Shown here one piece after another: positions 28,969 to 38,543 of a stretch of DNA of 64,000 nucleotides. Position 1 is the stretch's first letter. The number at the start of each line of letters is the position of its first letter. This DNA is from Chroococcidiopsis sp. CCMEE 29. GTDB lineage: Bacteria; Cyanobacteriota; Cyanobacteriia; Cyanobacteriales; Chroococcidiopsidaceae. The translations under genes were made by a program, and so were the position numbers. Location of the stretch: NCBI RefSeq assembly GCF_023558375.1, contig NZ_CP083761.1, positions 3,460,501-3,524,500 of the forward strand, given 5' to 3'. The notes beneath the pieces were generated by a model. The model ran no database searches. It had not been told where the DNA came from and saw only the letters and a list, made by a program, of their open reading frames with translations.

Positions 28969-29616
28969 ATGGCAAACGTTTACGACTGGTTTCAGGAACG
29001 CTTGGAAATTCAAGCGCTTGCCGAAGACGTAACCAGTAAGTACGTCCCTCCCCACGTTAATATCTTTTACTGTTTGGGTGGAATCACCTTAACTTGCTTT
29101 TTAATCCAGTTTGCCACTGGATTTGCGATGACTTTCTACTATAAGCCGACTGTTACAGAAGCCTACGCTTCTATACAGTATCTGATGACCGAAGTAAACT
29201 TCGGCTGGCTGATCCGCTCGATCCATCGTTGGTCCGCCAGCATGATGGTGCTGATGATGATCTTGCATACCTTCCGGGTTTACCTAACTGGTGGATTCAA
29301 AAAGCCCCGCGAACTCACCTGGGTAACAGGTGTGATTCTAGCCGTCATTACCGTTTCCTTTGGTGTAACTGGTTATTCCTTGCCTTGGGATCAGGTAGGT
29401 TACTGGGCAGTTAAAATCGTTAGTGGTGTGCCAGAAGCAATTCCAGTAGTGGGCGTCTTAATTTCCGACCTGCTGCGCGGCGGTTCGAGCGTCGGTCAAG
29501 CAACTCTGACTCGTTACTACAGCGCGCATACCTTTGTGTTGCCCTGGCTGATTGCAGTATTCATGCTGCTGCACTTCTTGATGATTCGCAAGCAAGGTAT
29601 TTCCGGTCCTTTGTAA
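28969..29616 (+). CDS. petB: Cytochrome b6
   Basis: A 215-residue four-helix subunit of the cytochrome b6f complex in the thylakoid membrane, between photosystems II and I. It starts at [15 protein letters not shown]. The Cys of NIFYCLGG covalently binds the extra haem, and two His pairs (RSIHRWSA and [16 protein letters not shown] and [11 protein letters not shown]) ligate the b haems. Length and sequence are typical. A longer frame begins at a TTG upstream (28930), but conservation begins at the ATG at 28969. petD follows after 150 bp, and ctpA lies on the opposite strand upstream. Confidence 0.97.
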   Translation: MANVYDWFQERLEIQALAEDVTSKYVPPHVNIFYCLGGITLTCFLIQFATGFAMTFYYKPTVTEAYASIQYLMTEVNFGWLIRSIHRWSASMMVLMMILHTFRVYLTGGFKKPRELTWVTGVILAVITVSFGVTGYSLPWDQVGYWAVKIVSGVPEAIPVVGVLISDLLRGGSSVGQATLTRYYSAHTFVLPWLIAVFMLLHFLMIRKQGISGPL

Positions 29617-29766
29617 TCTAAAGCGATTAGTGAGGGTGGTGTTGATCAATTAATTTTTGGGGATTCAACTCTCTATTCAACCCACCCCTACCACTTCCGT
29701 CAAAACTCGTGTAGAAGTTAGATTAAGAGTTTTGACTCACTCTAGTTAAGGAGAGCACTTTTAACA

Positions 29767-30249
29767 ATGGCAACACTGAAAAAACCAGACCTAAGCGATC
29801 CAAAATTACGTGCCAAACTAGCAATGGGCATGGGGCATAACTACTATGGTGAACCCGCTTGGCCCAACGACCTGCTATACATCTTTCCCGTCGTGATCTT
29901 GGGAACCGGCGCCTGTATTGTCGCCTTATCGGTATTAGATCCTGCTATGAGTGGGGAACCGGCAAATCCATTTGCTACGCCGCTGGAAATTCTGCCAGAG
30001 TGGTACTTATACCCAGTGTTCCAGATTCTGCGGACAGTTCCTAATAAACTGTTAGGTGTCTTATTAATGGCTTCTGTCCCCCTGGGACTAATCCTTGTGC
30101 CATTTATCGAGAACGTCAACAAGTTCCAGAACCCGTTCCGCCGCCCCGTGGCAACTACGCTGTTTTTGATTGGCACATTGGTTACCCTGTGGCTAGGGAT
30201 TGGTGCTACGTTCCCAATTGACAAGTCCTTTACTCTAGGACTTTTCTAA
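29767..30249 (+). CDS. petD: Cytochrome b6f subunit IV
   Basis: A 160-residue, three-helix subunit that completes the quinol-binding part of cytochrome b6f. The N-terminus [18 protein letters not shown], then [19 protein letters not shown] and the conserved [13 protein letters not shown] with PEW near the Qo site, are typical. The ATG is preceded by taaggaga, a good ribosome binding site. It follows petB, with which it is cotranscribed in cyanobacteria. A structured element follows the stop codon. Confidence 0.97.
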   Translation: MATLKKPDLSDPKLRAKLAMGMGHNYYGEPAWPNDLLYIFPVVILGTGACIVALSVLDPAMSGEPANPFATPLEILPEWYLYPVFQILRTVPNKLLGVLLMASVPLGLILVPFIENVNKFQNPFRRPVATTLFLIGTLVTLWLGIGATFPIDKSFTLGLF

Positions 30250-30269
30250 ACTAGGTACAAAACAACGCT

Positions 30270-30333
30270 TTGACGCCTGTGGGTTTCTCATTAAGTGTGG
30301 ACTATGCTGCTGAGAAACATTAACGGGCGTCAA
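30270..30333 (+). terminator. Two-part hairpin downstream of petD
   Basis: ttgacgcc (30270-30277) can pair with ggcgtcaa (30326-30333), and gtttctca (30283-30290) with tgagaaac (30311-30318), giving a long hairpin with an internal loop. A run of four T follows at once. It is placed about 20 bp after the petD stop and could end or stabilise the petBD transcript. Confidence 0.6.
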
Positions 30334-30524
30334 TTTTAGTAACAATTACTTAATTTTTTGTAAAAAGCGTGAGAAGTGAGGAGCAATGTAGTTCGATGAT
30401 AGGAACTGTTTGTTAATTGTTAAGCGGGGTCGAAACTGAACATCCGTAAGCTTTGCTTCAATGACCCCTTATATTATTGACGGAACTAGCTATCCTAGAG
30501 GCAGAGCAGGATAATTTTGAGAAA

Positions 30525-30896
30525 ATGAGCCTCAAATCCTTTCAATTCAATTTGTCTAACCTAGCCGGTTGGCTCACCTTCTTCCTAGTGATTTGGTTAC
30601 TGGGGTCAGTGGGTCTAGGCTGGTTGGTGAACTCGTTTTTTATTTTACTTGGGCTGCTGCTCCTAGCACCAGTTTTAGTGTTTATTGGGTTTCGTTGGTG
30701 GCTGCAGCGCAACTTAATTCAAGCCCAATGTCCAGTTTGCCAGTATGAGTTTACAGGATTAAATCGTACCCAACTCCAGTGCCCTAGTTGCGGCGAACTG
30801 CTCAAGGTGGAGCAAGGCAAGTTTAGCCGCTTGACACCTGCTGGCACAATTGATGTACAAGCGGTCGAAGTCCCAGCCAAGTCATTGGAAGATTAA
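30525..30896 (+). CDS. Small membrane protein with a C-terminal zinc ribbon
   Basis: A protein of about 123 residues has two hydrophobic segments (GWLTFFLVIWLLGSVGLGWL and a second at about residues 39-58) followed by a cytoplasmic zinc ribbon with two CxxC pairs, CPVC and CPSC, about 20 residues apart. The ATG at 30525 is the first ATG of the frame; a TTG at 30477 would add 16 residues, and neither has a strong ribosome binding site. I do not recognise a characterised family. It lies downstream of petD on the same strand after a gap of about 275 bp that contains the petD hairpin. Confidence 0.6.
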   Translation: MSLKSFQFNLSNLAGWLTFFLVIWLLGSVGLGWLVNSFFILLGLLLLAPVLVFIGFRWWLQRNLIQAQCPVCQYEFTGLNRTQLQCPSCGELLKVEQGKFSRLTPAGTIDVQAVEVPAKSLED

Positions 30897-30999
30897 ACTC
30901 CACTTGCAAATAGCAGGACAGGTGTTGCACGGGGATATAGTTGACACAGCCTATCTGGATGGGCAATATTACCCTAACCCCTGACCCCTGACGCATACT

Positions 31000-31437
31000 C
31001 TATTGGGAGGAATCTTTCTTTTGCGAGATTGAGAGAGTATAAGGATGCTGACCTTGGGCGCGATCGCCTACATAAAGTGAATACTTACCCGCCTCCCAAT
31101 AACCAGCAATTTCCGGATTTTCTCCAGATTTAGAATCCGCTAGCACGCAGAAGCGTCCCCCCGGTCCATCAATCAGCAGAGTTGGCTCTCCAGCGCTTTC
31201 AACCCTTAAGCGTAAGTATGGTAGGGATTCGTTGACCTGAATAGTTTGACTGGGTGTGGCGGGAATATCGCCGCAGTCACTGTTTTTTGTTCCTCCAGAG
31301 GTACCGCGAACAACTAGTGGATCTGGCTCAAACTTGGGAGTTATCACCACTGCTTCCTGAGCTAAAGTTGCTGCTGTAAAAGCAAAACTTATTGCCAAAG
31401 CTGAGGGAAAAACCAGCCAGTCTATACGCACCTTCAT
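31000..31437 (-). CDS. Secreted protein of unknown function
   Basis: This 145-residue protein has a clear signal peptide (residues about 1-26, ending AATLA) and a small soluble domain rich in beta-strand residues (PYLRLRVESAGEPTLLIDGPGGRFCVL), with two cysteines about 40 residues apart that may form a disulfide. It should be periplasmic. Similar small secreted proteins are known in cyanobacteria without a function. The segment just 3' of it (about 30970-30995) holds the repeat cccctgacccctga, the complement of a word inside lnt. Confidence 0.6.
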   Translation of the reverse strand: MKVRIDWLVFPSALAISFAFTAATLAQEAVVITPKFEPDPLVVRGTSGGTKNSDCGDIPATPSQTIQVNESLPYLRLRVESAGEPTLLIDGPGGRFCVLADSKSGENPEIAGYWEAGKYSLYVGDRAQGQHPYTLSISQKKDSSQ

Positions 31438-32317
31438 ATTGTTTTTGCTCCGACATTAAGATTCGCTGCAAAACTTGAAAGTTAAGCAACTTAAGGTTTA
31501 GTTTCAGCTTCTCGCTGGCTTGAAGGCTCTTGCCTGCCTGTGTTTAAGCTTATGACCCTAAGAAGATATCTTTGCTGTCACTGCCAGCCTTAACAACACA
31601 CTTATGAAAACTACAGCAAATTTTTACCCTGAATTAAAAGGCAATTTCAAAGTTCACAGTCAACCTTTAGCTGGGTAGTTCAGGTCGTGACGGTTTTTGA
31701 TTTTGCCTGTAAGTTGTACTTGTAATTGAGAGTTTATTGTTTTTAATTATAACAATTTATTGAAAGAACGGCTCTGTTGATGTAGCAATATTTGCTGGGT
31801 CTACGAGAAGATTTATGTAACTCCAGCTAACCTTGTGCAGACAGTGCTTCTGTTATTCACCTCTGACTACTCTAACTGGAGAATAGACGCTGCTGATAGG
31901 TATAAGTTCCTGAACCTAATGTGCAGTTTTGTAGCAATAATGAAAATTTTTGACAAGTTTGATTAATTGACAAAAAAGAGAGAAGAGAATAGAAAGTAGG
32001 GAGTAAGAAAGGGTGAGCAGCGTAATCAAATGCCTACTACCTGATTCATTCCTCGCCTTGCTTGTTCATTAGCTGTATTTTTTCCACTCCCTAACTCCCT
32101 GATTCATCTCAGGTAAAGTTAAAGACCAGCCTATGCCGTAGAGTTGGCAATTTTAGCATCAAGTCCAGATGCTGAATTGAACAACTTAATGGGTAGATTT
32201 TTTCTCTACCACCAGTCGGATCAAAGAGCCTGACATTCGCTAAAATCGCGCTAACAACCGTAAGGTTTGCCGCAGAGTAGGTCATTTAATTATCATTCCA
32301 AAGCAAGGTAAACAAGG
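31438..32317. other. Long intergenic region, no gene recognised
   Basis: About 880 bp without a convincing reading frame. It contains a region of A+T-rich sequence (about 31700-31770), gagaagagaatag-type purine runs near 31980-32010, and ctccctaactccctg repeats near 32090. No tRNA, riboswitch or terminator was recognised. It could hold a small RNA or divergent promoters, but nothing in it can be supported. Confidence 0.4.
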
Positions 32318-32671
32318 ATGAATCCTCAACCAGATCGAGATTTAGATCTGCGCCTCCAGCAGCTAGAGGCAGAACTCAGTCAAACTCCTCCCTCGCCACC
32401 TACCATTGCCCAGCCAGAAAAACCCCTACAGCCGCAGACGGATAGTTCTCAAACTTTGCAGTCGCAGCTTAACCGCTTCATTAACTGGTTCAATGGCATG
32501 CCTAGGTTAGGGAAACTGCTTATCATTGGCTTTGTAGCTATAGTAGGCTTTGCCATCCTCCGAGTAGTATTACAGCTCGTTGCCGCTGTAATTGGTTTGG
32601 CGGTTTTGGCAGTATTACTGTACTTTGTGTATCAGTTTTTCTTGGCTCGTAGCGCTGAAACTAAAGACTAA
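32318..32671 (+). CDS. Small membrane protein with a Pro/Gln-rich N-terminus
   Basis: This 117-residue protein starts at an ATG preceded by aaggtaaacaagg. Residues 1-50 are polar with a predicted helix (DLDLRLQQLEAELSQT), followed by a Pro/Gln-rich stretch, and residues 65-108 form two hydrophobic segments. I do not recognise a described family. It ends 6 bp before the start of the extended frame of the next gene (54 bp before the ATG used), so the two are likely cotranscribed. Confidence 0.6.
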   Translation: MNPQPDRDLDLRLQQLEAELSQTPPSPPTIAQPEKPLQPQTDSSQTLQSQLNRFINWFNGMPRLGKLLIIGFVAIVGFAILRVVLQLVAAVIGLAVLAVLLYFVYQFFLARSAETKD

Positions 32672-32725
32672 TTTATTTTGCGCCCGCGCTTGGGGAGTGG
32701 AAAAAACTTAAAAGGGGATGGTGTG

Positions 32726-34924
32726 ATGGCGAACCCAACTGTGAGAAGTGTTAATCGCGATCGCCGCTCAGGGCAGACAACAACTCAACCACTGCCACTG
32801 GTAACTAGGCGGTTTGCGGCTTGGACGGTTGAAGTATCACTGATTGTGATTAGCGGATTGGTGCCATTCGGCATTGGCATGTATGCCAACAAGGCTGAGC
32901 CAACTGGGGAGCAGGTAGACCTCAACCCCGTGGTGGTAGTTACAGAGGAAGCGATCGCGAGAACTTTAGCGCAGCCTGTTAGTGACAGCAACCGCAAAGT
33001 TGAACCGTTTGCTAATTTATCTTGGTCTATAGCCCTGTTAGCACCGATTTTGCTAAGTGCTTGGCAATTGTACTTACTGGCTAAAACTGGCAGTACCTTG
33101 CCTAAGCGGTGGTTTGGCGTACGAGTTGTGACCGCCACTGGTACAGTTCCCGGTATATCTAGAGTTTTGCTACGAGAAGGAGTAGGTACTTGGGGCTTGC
33201 CACTCTCGGTTGCCTATCTACTATGGCGTTACGGTAGTGCCTTCCCTAACGTGGGAGTTTTGGCAGGATTATCTTGCTTGATGGTGTTGGGTGAAGGAAT
33301 GACCGCCCGGTTCAATCGCCAGCGCCGCTGCTTGCATGACCGCCTTGCAGGTACTTATGTAGTAGATGCAAATCGCACTTTTACCCCGTTTCCAGCACAT
33401 TTAAACGCAGTGGATGTTCAGCTTAACAGACAGGATACTCCCTACGGCTGGTCAAAAGCAAATGCGACTACAGCGATGATCCCCAGCGGACGTTACGCCA
33501 GCACTACGATTGCCATGCAACCAGAATTTAAGTGGCAGCGAGGTTGGTGGAAGTGGATGCGCCAACATCCTAGCCTCACGCTACTACTGGTGTCGCTCGC
33601 CAGTCTAGCAGCGGTTTTGGGAACTTTAGTAGGCACTCAAGTTTATATTCAAACTCAGAAAAACCAACGTGAGTTCGAGCAGCTCAAAAGCGAGCAGTTT
33701 CTCGCCTTGCTGAGGCAGCTAAGCGCCGATTCTCCCGCTACTGTAGAAGAGCGCCAAAGAGCAATTCTGGCAATGGGGACGCTGGACGACCCACAGGCAC
33801 TGCAATTTCTCGTGGATCTTCTCAGTCAGGAAGCAACAAGCGGATTAAATGGCACGATTCAACAAGCCTTAGTCAGTGCTGGAACCAATGCTTTTCCCTA
33901 TTTGCAGCGCTTGAATCAGTTATTATCGAATCAGCTAGAATCTCGGCGTTACACAGGCACGGCCGAAGAAGCAGTGCGGCAGCAGCAGCTACAAGCCACT
34001 CAGCAGGCGATTGCAAGGATTTTGATGGTTTATAGCGGTAAACTTCATACTGTCGATCTTAGTCGCACTAATCTAGGTCAAACTTTTTCAAATTCTGCCG
34101 AGTTTCGACTAGTTCTTGACAATATCAATTTATCAGGAATTCAGCTTAAAGCAGCAAATCTGAACCAAGCCAGTTTTCAGGGTAGTCGCTGGCGAGGACA
34201 AGGTGAAGATGGTCACTGGAATACCTTTGACGATTGGATTGCAGACCTGAGCGATGCTCAGATGAAAGCAGCTAATTTTACTGGCGCTAATCTCAGCCAC
34301 GTCTTGATGGATCGGGCAAACTTGATCCACGCCACTCTCAACCGGGCAAACTTGTCTAGAACGAGTTTAACTAGTGCTAACCTTAGCAGCACCCAGATGG
34401 TGGGAGCAGATTTACGTGACGCAGTCCTGGCAAATGCTAGCCTGACTGGCGCAGATTTAGCAGAAGCCAATTTATCCCGTGCCAATTTGTCCGCCGCTCG
34501 TTTAGGCAGGGTTAGTGCTTTGGGAACAAAGTTACAACTTGCTAACCTAACTGCATCTGATTGGCAAGGAGCAGATTTATCTGGAGCCGATTTGAGTCGC
34601 GCTAATCTTAGTAATGCCGACTTGAGTGTAACTCGACTGACGAATGCTGATTTCCGCAACGCCCAGATGCAAAACGCCAACTTACGCAGCGCTGACCTAA
34701 GACAAGCTGATTTACGGGGGGCGCATCTAACAGGAGCCAATTTTCAGGGGGCAATTTTTGTAAGTTCAAAGCCAGCTCAACCCGATCAATTTATTGCCAC
34801 ACCTCCAGAGGAATCGCGGTCTGCTTTAGTGGAAGGTGTTGATTTTTCCCAAGCCAAAAACCTAGATGTCAAGCAGATGGCATACATTTGTACTCAAGGC
34901 GGTCGTCATCCGCGCTGTCCATAA
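32726..34924 (+). CDS. RDD-domain membrane protein fused to pentapeptide repeats
   Basis: This protein of about 732 residues has three parts. An N-terminal RDD-family membrane domain (about residues 25-215) has several helices and RRFAAWTVE near its start. A middle region has one membrane helix (about 285-310) and a HEAT-like stretch (ERQRAILAMGTLDDPQALQFL). A long C-terminal right-handed beta-helix of A(D/N)LxxA pentapeptide repeats (about 450-690) follows, with units such as ANLSRTSLTS and ADLRQADLRG. The tail ends CTQGGRHPRCP. The function is unknown. Pentapeptide repeats bind proteins or mimic DNA, so the gene may encode a membrane-bound scaffold. The ATG at 32726 follows aaaagggga; 16 more codons lie upstream in frame. 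Confidence 0.8.
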   Translation: MANPTVRSVNRDRRSGQTTTQPLPLVTRRFAAWTVEVSLIVISGLVPFGIGMYANKAEPTGEQVDLNPVVVVTEEAIARTLAQPVSDSNRKVEPFANLSWSIALLAPILLSAWQLYLLAKTGSTLPKRWFGVRVVTATGTVPGISRVLLREGVGTWGLPLSVAYLLWRYGSAFPNVGVLAGLSCLMVLGEGMTARFNRQRRCLHDRLAGTYVVDANRTFTPFPAHLNAVDVQLNRQDTPYGWSKANATTAMIPSGRYASTTIAMQPEFKWQRGWWKWMRQHPSLTLLLVSLASLAAVLGTLVGTQVYIQTQKNQREFEQLKSEQFLALLRQLSADSPATVEERQRAILAMGTLDDPQALQFLVDLLSQEATSGLNGTIQQALVSAGTNAFPYLQRLNQLLSNQLESRRYTGTAEEAVRQQQLQATQQAIARILMVYSGKLHTVDLSRTNLGQTFSNSAEFRLVLDNINLSGIQLKAANLNQASFQGSRWRGQGEDGHWNTFDDWIADLSDAQMKAANFTGANLSHVLMDRANLIHATLNRANLSRTSLTSANLSSTQMVGADLRDAVLANASLTGADLAEANLSRANLSAARLGRVSALGTKLQLANLTASDWQGADLSGADLSRANLSNADLSVTRLTNADFRNAQMQNANLRSADLRQADLRGAHLTGANFQGAIFVSSKPAQPDQFIATPPEESRSALVEGVDFSQAKNLDVKQMAYICTQGGRHPRCP

Positions 34925-35030
34925 AGAAAAAAAACAAAGAATGAATTAGAAATCGGGCATCATAAGATCTCAGAATAAAAGCGTTAGCGTTTGCTAAACG
35001 CTGCGATCGCGCATAGTGAGGAGTTCGGAA

Positions 35031-35540
35031 ATGTGGTGTCTAAAATATTGGGTTTTAGGTGTGGGCGCAGCCACTCTTTTGTGTCAAACCTTTACCACTC
35101 AACCTGCATCAGCTCAAGCTGCTTATGGCAGCTATGTCGGTGTTGGTTCTTCCTTGGGTTTTACCGAAAATTCAGCATCAGAAAGTCGTCAATTAGGTGG
35201 CACTGTTACTGTGCGTTACAAACTTTTGGAGTTGCCGTTTTCTCTTCGCGGTCAGGCTTTAATTGGTGACAACACAGCGGTTGTGCCAGCTGTTTCCTAT
35301 GACCTTCCCCTTAACTGGCAAACAGATGTTTATTTGGGAGCTGGGCTAGTTTTTGCTGGTGGCAATACCTCCTCCCCAGTGGGAAATCAAACTAGTTTTG
35401 CTCTGCAGCCAGGAATTGATTACGTTATTCCCAACAGTAACGCTGTAATTTTTGGCAACGCGACTATCGCCTTTGATGCTTACGGTAATCGGGGAGGCAA
35501 TGCTATTGCAGTACAAGGCGGTGTTGGTTTGAGATTTTAG
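35031..35540 (+). CDS. Small secreted beta-barrel-like protein
   Basis: A protein of about 169 residues with a signal peptide (LGVGAATLLCQTFTTQPASAQA, cleavage near residue 26). The rest alternates polar and hydrophobic residues with many Gly and aromatic residues (AYGSYVGVGSSLGF, DVYLGAGLVFAGG) and ends in GVGLRF with a C-terminal Phe, as in outer-membrane beta-barrel proteins. It is small for a barrel of eight strands but fits. Function unknown. The ATG at 35031 is preceded by gaggag; an upstream GTG at 35016 is weaker. Confidence 0.7.
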   Translation: MWCLKYWVLGVGAATLLCQTFTTQPASAQAAYGSYVGVGSSLGFTENSASESRQLGGTVTVRYKLLELPFSLRGQALIGDNTAVVPAVSYDLPLNWQTDVYLGAGLVFAGGNTSSPVGNQTSFALQPGIDYVIPNSNAVIFGNATIAFDAYGNRGGNAIAVQGGVGLRF

Positions 35541-35682
35541 GGGTAGCGAACTAGCAAAGACTATAAAACCGGCTTAAGCCTGTAATGCTATTATCCTGTG
35601 GCAATTCATGGTCAGATATTCTACAGTTACCTTTCAGGGAATCACGCTGATCTGGTAATTCAATAATGATTTTGGAGTATGG

Positions 35683-36975
35683 GTGGAATCGGCTATGGGG
35701 TCTTGGATAGCGACGATGGCTTGGGGAGTAGGGTCTATCTTATGGGCAGAATTGGTGCGAGATTCTTATCATGTATTGGCTCATCGCTGGCCATTGCTAT
35801 ATCGGCAGCACGTGTGGCACCATCGCGTCTTTCGCCGGGATTTGACCGTTGCGAATGCCACAAGCTATCGTCAGGCACAGTGGCGTAATGATCTGCCTGA
35901 ATCCCTGGTAATGTTGCTGTTTACGCTAGCCGCATGGTGGGGATGCTCCCAGTGGATGCCTAGCTACCAGTGGGCAGCCTTGGCAGGAACGCTTTATACT
36001 TTGGCGTTTTTAGTTAGCTGTATAGCGCGTGGCAGCGGCAGCGAATGGGCACGGCAGGCAACTGATGCCACTCACCTGCCTGGTTCTTTCACCGCTCCCC
36101 CAGCAAACTGGTTAGTGAATCGACCTTATCATTGGCGGCATCACTTTGATAATGACCATGCCTACTATTGCAGTACTTTTACTCTGATGGACAAGCTGAT
36201 GGGCACAGCACTGGCATTGAAGGGAAAGACAGTTGCGGTGACGGGGGCATCCGGCGCGCTGGGGCGATCGCTCCTTCTGCACCTACATCAAGCAGGCGCA
36301 AAGGTGGTAGCGCTTAGTTCCAAATCGGAGCCTATTACTCTAACGGTGAATTGGCAACCGTTGACGGTGAAAACAATTAACTGGCAGGTGGGAGACGAGG
36401 CAGAACTAGCTGAGCTATTAGAGAAGGTGGATATTCTTGTCCTTAACCATGGCATTAATGTCAGGGGCACAAGAACGCTAGCAGCGATCGCCCAGTCCTA
36501 CGAGGTCAATACCTTTTCCACCTGGCGACTGCTAGAACTCTTTCTTACCACCGTCCGGACTAATGAAGATGTAGCGCTCAAAGAAGTATGGGTCAACACT
36601 TCTGAAGCAGAAGTCAGTCCTGCTTTTAGCCCGCTCTACGAACTCTCTAAACGTACTTTAGGGAATTTAGTTACACTACGTCGTTTGGATGCTCCTTGTG
36701 TAGTGCGTAAATTAATTCTGGGACCGTTCAAAAGTACTCTCAATCCGATTGGAGTGATGTCTAGTGATTGGGTAGCACGGCAAATTGTGGCGTTAGCCAA
36801 ACGCGATGTTCGCAATATTATCGTGACGGTCAATCCTCTCACCTATCTACTATTTCCGGTGAAAGAGTTCTTTGTCTCAATGTATTTCAGGTTTTTCAGC
36901 CATCCAGAGGTTTTACCTCAATCAGCCACTGAGTCTGTGTTGCCTGAACCTGAAGTTGGGGTACAGCCAAAATAG
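35683..36975 (+). CDS. Fused di-iron hydroxylase-like and short-chain dehydrogenase
   Basis: This 430-residue protein has an N-terminal membrane hydroxylase (sterol desaturase family) with His clusters HVLAH, HVWHH and YHWRHHFDNDH, which bind two irons. From about residue 182 a short-chain dehydrogenase follows, with the NAD(P) motif TGASGALGR and the catalytic YELSK. Database entries for such proteins use the name bifunctional sterol desaturase/short-chain dehydrogenase. The substrate is unknown; oxidation followed by alcohol dehydrogenation of a lipid or carotenoid would fit. The start is a GTG at 35683 with tggag at 35673-35677. Confidence 0.8.
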   Translation: MESAMGSWIATMAWGVGSILWAELVRDSYHVLAHRWPLLYRQHVWHHRVFRRDLTVANATSYRQAQWRNDLPESLVMLLFTLAAWWGCSQWMPSYQWAALAGTLYTLAFLVSCIARGSGSEWARQATDATHLPGSFTAPPANWLVNRPYHWRHHFDNDHAYYCSTFTLMDKLMGTALALKGKTVAVTGASGALGRSLLLHLHQAGAKVVALSSKSEPITLTVNWQPLTVKTINWQVGDEAELAELLEKVDILVLNHGINVRGTRTLAAIAQSYEVNTFSTWRLLELFLTTVRTNEDVALKEVWVNTSEAEVSPAFSPLYELSKRTLGNLVTLRRLDAPCVVRKLILGPFKSTLNPIGVMSSDWVARQIVALAKRDVRNIIVTVNPLTYLLFPVKEFFVSMYFRFFSHPEVLPQSATESVLPEPEVGVQPK

Positions 36976-37021
36976 GGGGTGCAAGTAGCAATAAAGCAAA
37001 ATCAAACATCGGTTGTTTCAT

Positions 37022-38050
37022 TTATGTAGGTAGTCCCTCCACGCGACCCGAACCAGTAACTACTTCACCGATCGCGTAGGCAGCAATATCTTGTGATTGG
37101 AACCATTGGAGCGTCTGTTCTGCCTGGTTCGGTGGTACGAGCAGTACAAAGCCAATGCCCATGTTGAAGGTGTTAAACATGGATGAGGAACCGACTGAGC
37201 CAGCTTCAGCCAGCCACTGAAAGATAGGTAGAATATGCCAAGTGCTGGGATCGACTTGGATAGATTGACCTGCACCAAGGCAACGAGGCAAATTTTCTGG
37301 CAACCCACCCCCCGTGATATGAGCCATGCCGTGAATTTCTAACCCTGCTTGACGTGCGGCAAGTACAGGTTTGACATAAATTCGCGTCGGGGTAAGAATT
37401 GTTTCACCTAAGTTCTGACCTTGAAACAGTGCTGGGCGATCACTCCAATCAAAACCGCCTTCGGTGACAATTTTCCGCACTAAACTAAAGCCATTGCTGT
37501 GGACACCCTGACTTGCCAAAGCGATCGCTACGTCGCCCAGCTTTACCTGAGAGCCATTGAGCATCTGGCTCTTTTCCACCATCCCCACACAAAACCCAGC
37601 CAAGTCATACTCACCGACCTGGTAGAAACCAGGCATTTCTGCTGTCTCTCCTCCTAACAAGGCACAACCCGCTTGCTTACACCCTTGGCTAATCCCGGCA
37701 ACCACCTGAGTTAGCTGCTCTGGATTCAACTTACCAGTCGCCAAATAATCTAAAAAAAACAGCGGTTCTGCTCCAGCCGTCAGTACATCGTTCACGCACA
37801 TTGCCACTAAATCGATCCCAACCGTGTGATGGCGGTTGAGAATTTGGGCGAGTTTTAACTTCGTCCCCACTCCATCTGTACCAGAAACCAAAACTGGTTC
37901 CCGATACCCACTTGGGAGCTGGAAGCAGCCACTAAAGCCACCCAGTCCACCCATTACTTCAGGTCGATGGGTGCTATGAACCAAATTACGGATTTGCTCT
38001 ACAAAAGCTCTGCCAGCTTCGACATCGACGCCTGCTTCTCGATAATCCAT
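37022..38050 (-). CDS. purM: Phosphoribosylformylglycinamidine cyclo-ligase
   Basis: A 342-residue AIR synthetase, the fifth step of purine synthesis, which uses ATP to close the imidazole ring. It starts at [17 protein letters not shown]. Conserved motifs are [47 protein letters not shown] and [11 protein letters not shown]. The frame extends 32 codons further to 38146, but the conserved N-terminus starts at the ATG at 38050. Near the C-terminus the typical [11 protein letters not shown] is present. It is a single gene, divergent from the rlpA-like gene. Confidence 0.95.
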   Translation of the reverse strand: MDYREAGVDVEAGRAFVEQIRNLVHSTHRPEVMGGLGGFSGCFQLPSGYREPVLVSGTDGVGTKLKLAQILNRHHTVGIDLVAMCVNDVLTAGAEPLFFLDYLATGKLNPEQLTQVVAGISQGCKQAGCALLGGETAEMPGFYQVGEYDLAGFCVGMVEKSQMLNGSQVKLGDVAIALASQGVHSNGFSLVRKIVTEGGFDWSDRPALFQGQNLGETILTPTRIYVKPVLAARQAGLEIHGMAHITGGGLPENLPRCLGAGQSIQVDPSTWHILPIFQWLAEAGSVGSSSMFNTFNMGIGFVLLVPPNQAEQTLQWFQSQDIAAYAIGEVVTGSGRVEGLPT

Positions 38051-38543
38051 CAGTAAAATTACGTGCCTAAATGCGATCGTTGCTGGATGTATTTTACTTT
38101 TCAATTCCCCAGACAATTTCATTTGCCAGAGCAAGCAGCAGCACAATAACTGTTATTTCGCAGCGCTATAGATATCATGACCGCTCAGGGTGAAGTTTGT
38201 AGGCTTTTCACACCAAATCGAGCATTATTACTATTAAAAACACAATTTGTAGTAATATTAAGTTTTATTAAGTTTTTTCAACATTAGCGGCAGTACCCAA
38301 AACTCTGAAACCTTGAGCTAGAGTACATTTGCCTACGAGGTTTTACTGAAAGTCCTGATGAAATTACTGAGATTTTTGCTCTACCACTGATCCCGAATCC
38401 AAAAACTTCATGGTAGTCTGTTGCAGTTGTGAATCAAACGTGAACACGTAACGAGTACGAGTTCGCGAGGGAATTTTATTGCTGTTTTGCAATACCCGTG
38501 CAAGCTCAACCTCAAGTCGAAAAGTGTAATTTACAACGGACGC
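38051..38543. other. Divergent intergenic region between purM and rlpA-like gene
   Basis: About 490 bp that should hold promoters for both divergent genes. A+T-rich segments lie at about 38225-38290. The upstream in-frame extension of purM lies in it but lacks conservation. No operator or riboswitch was recognised. Confidence 0.4.

Noticed and set aside
34258-34740. 160-residue minus-strand frame with repeated Ala/Leu/Lys units
   Set aside because: It is the shadow of the pentapeptide repeats on the other strand.
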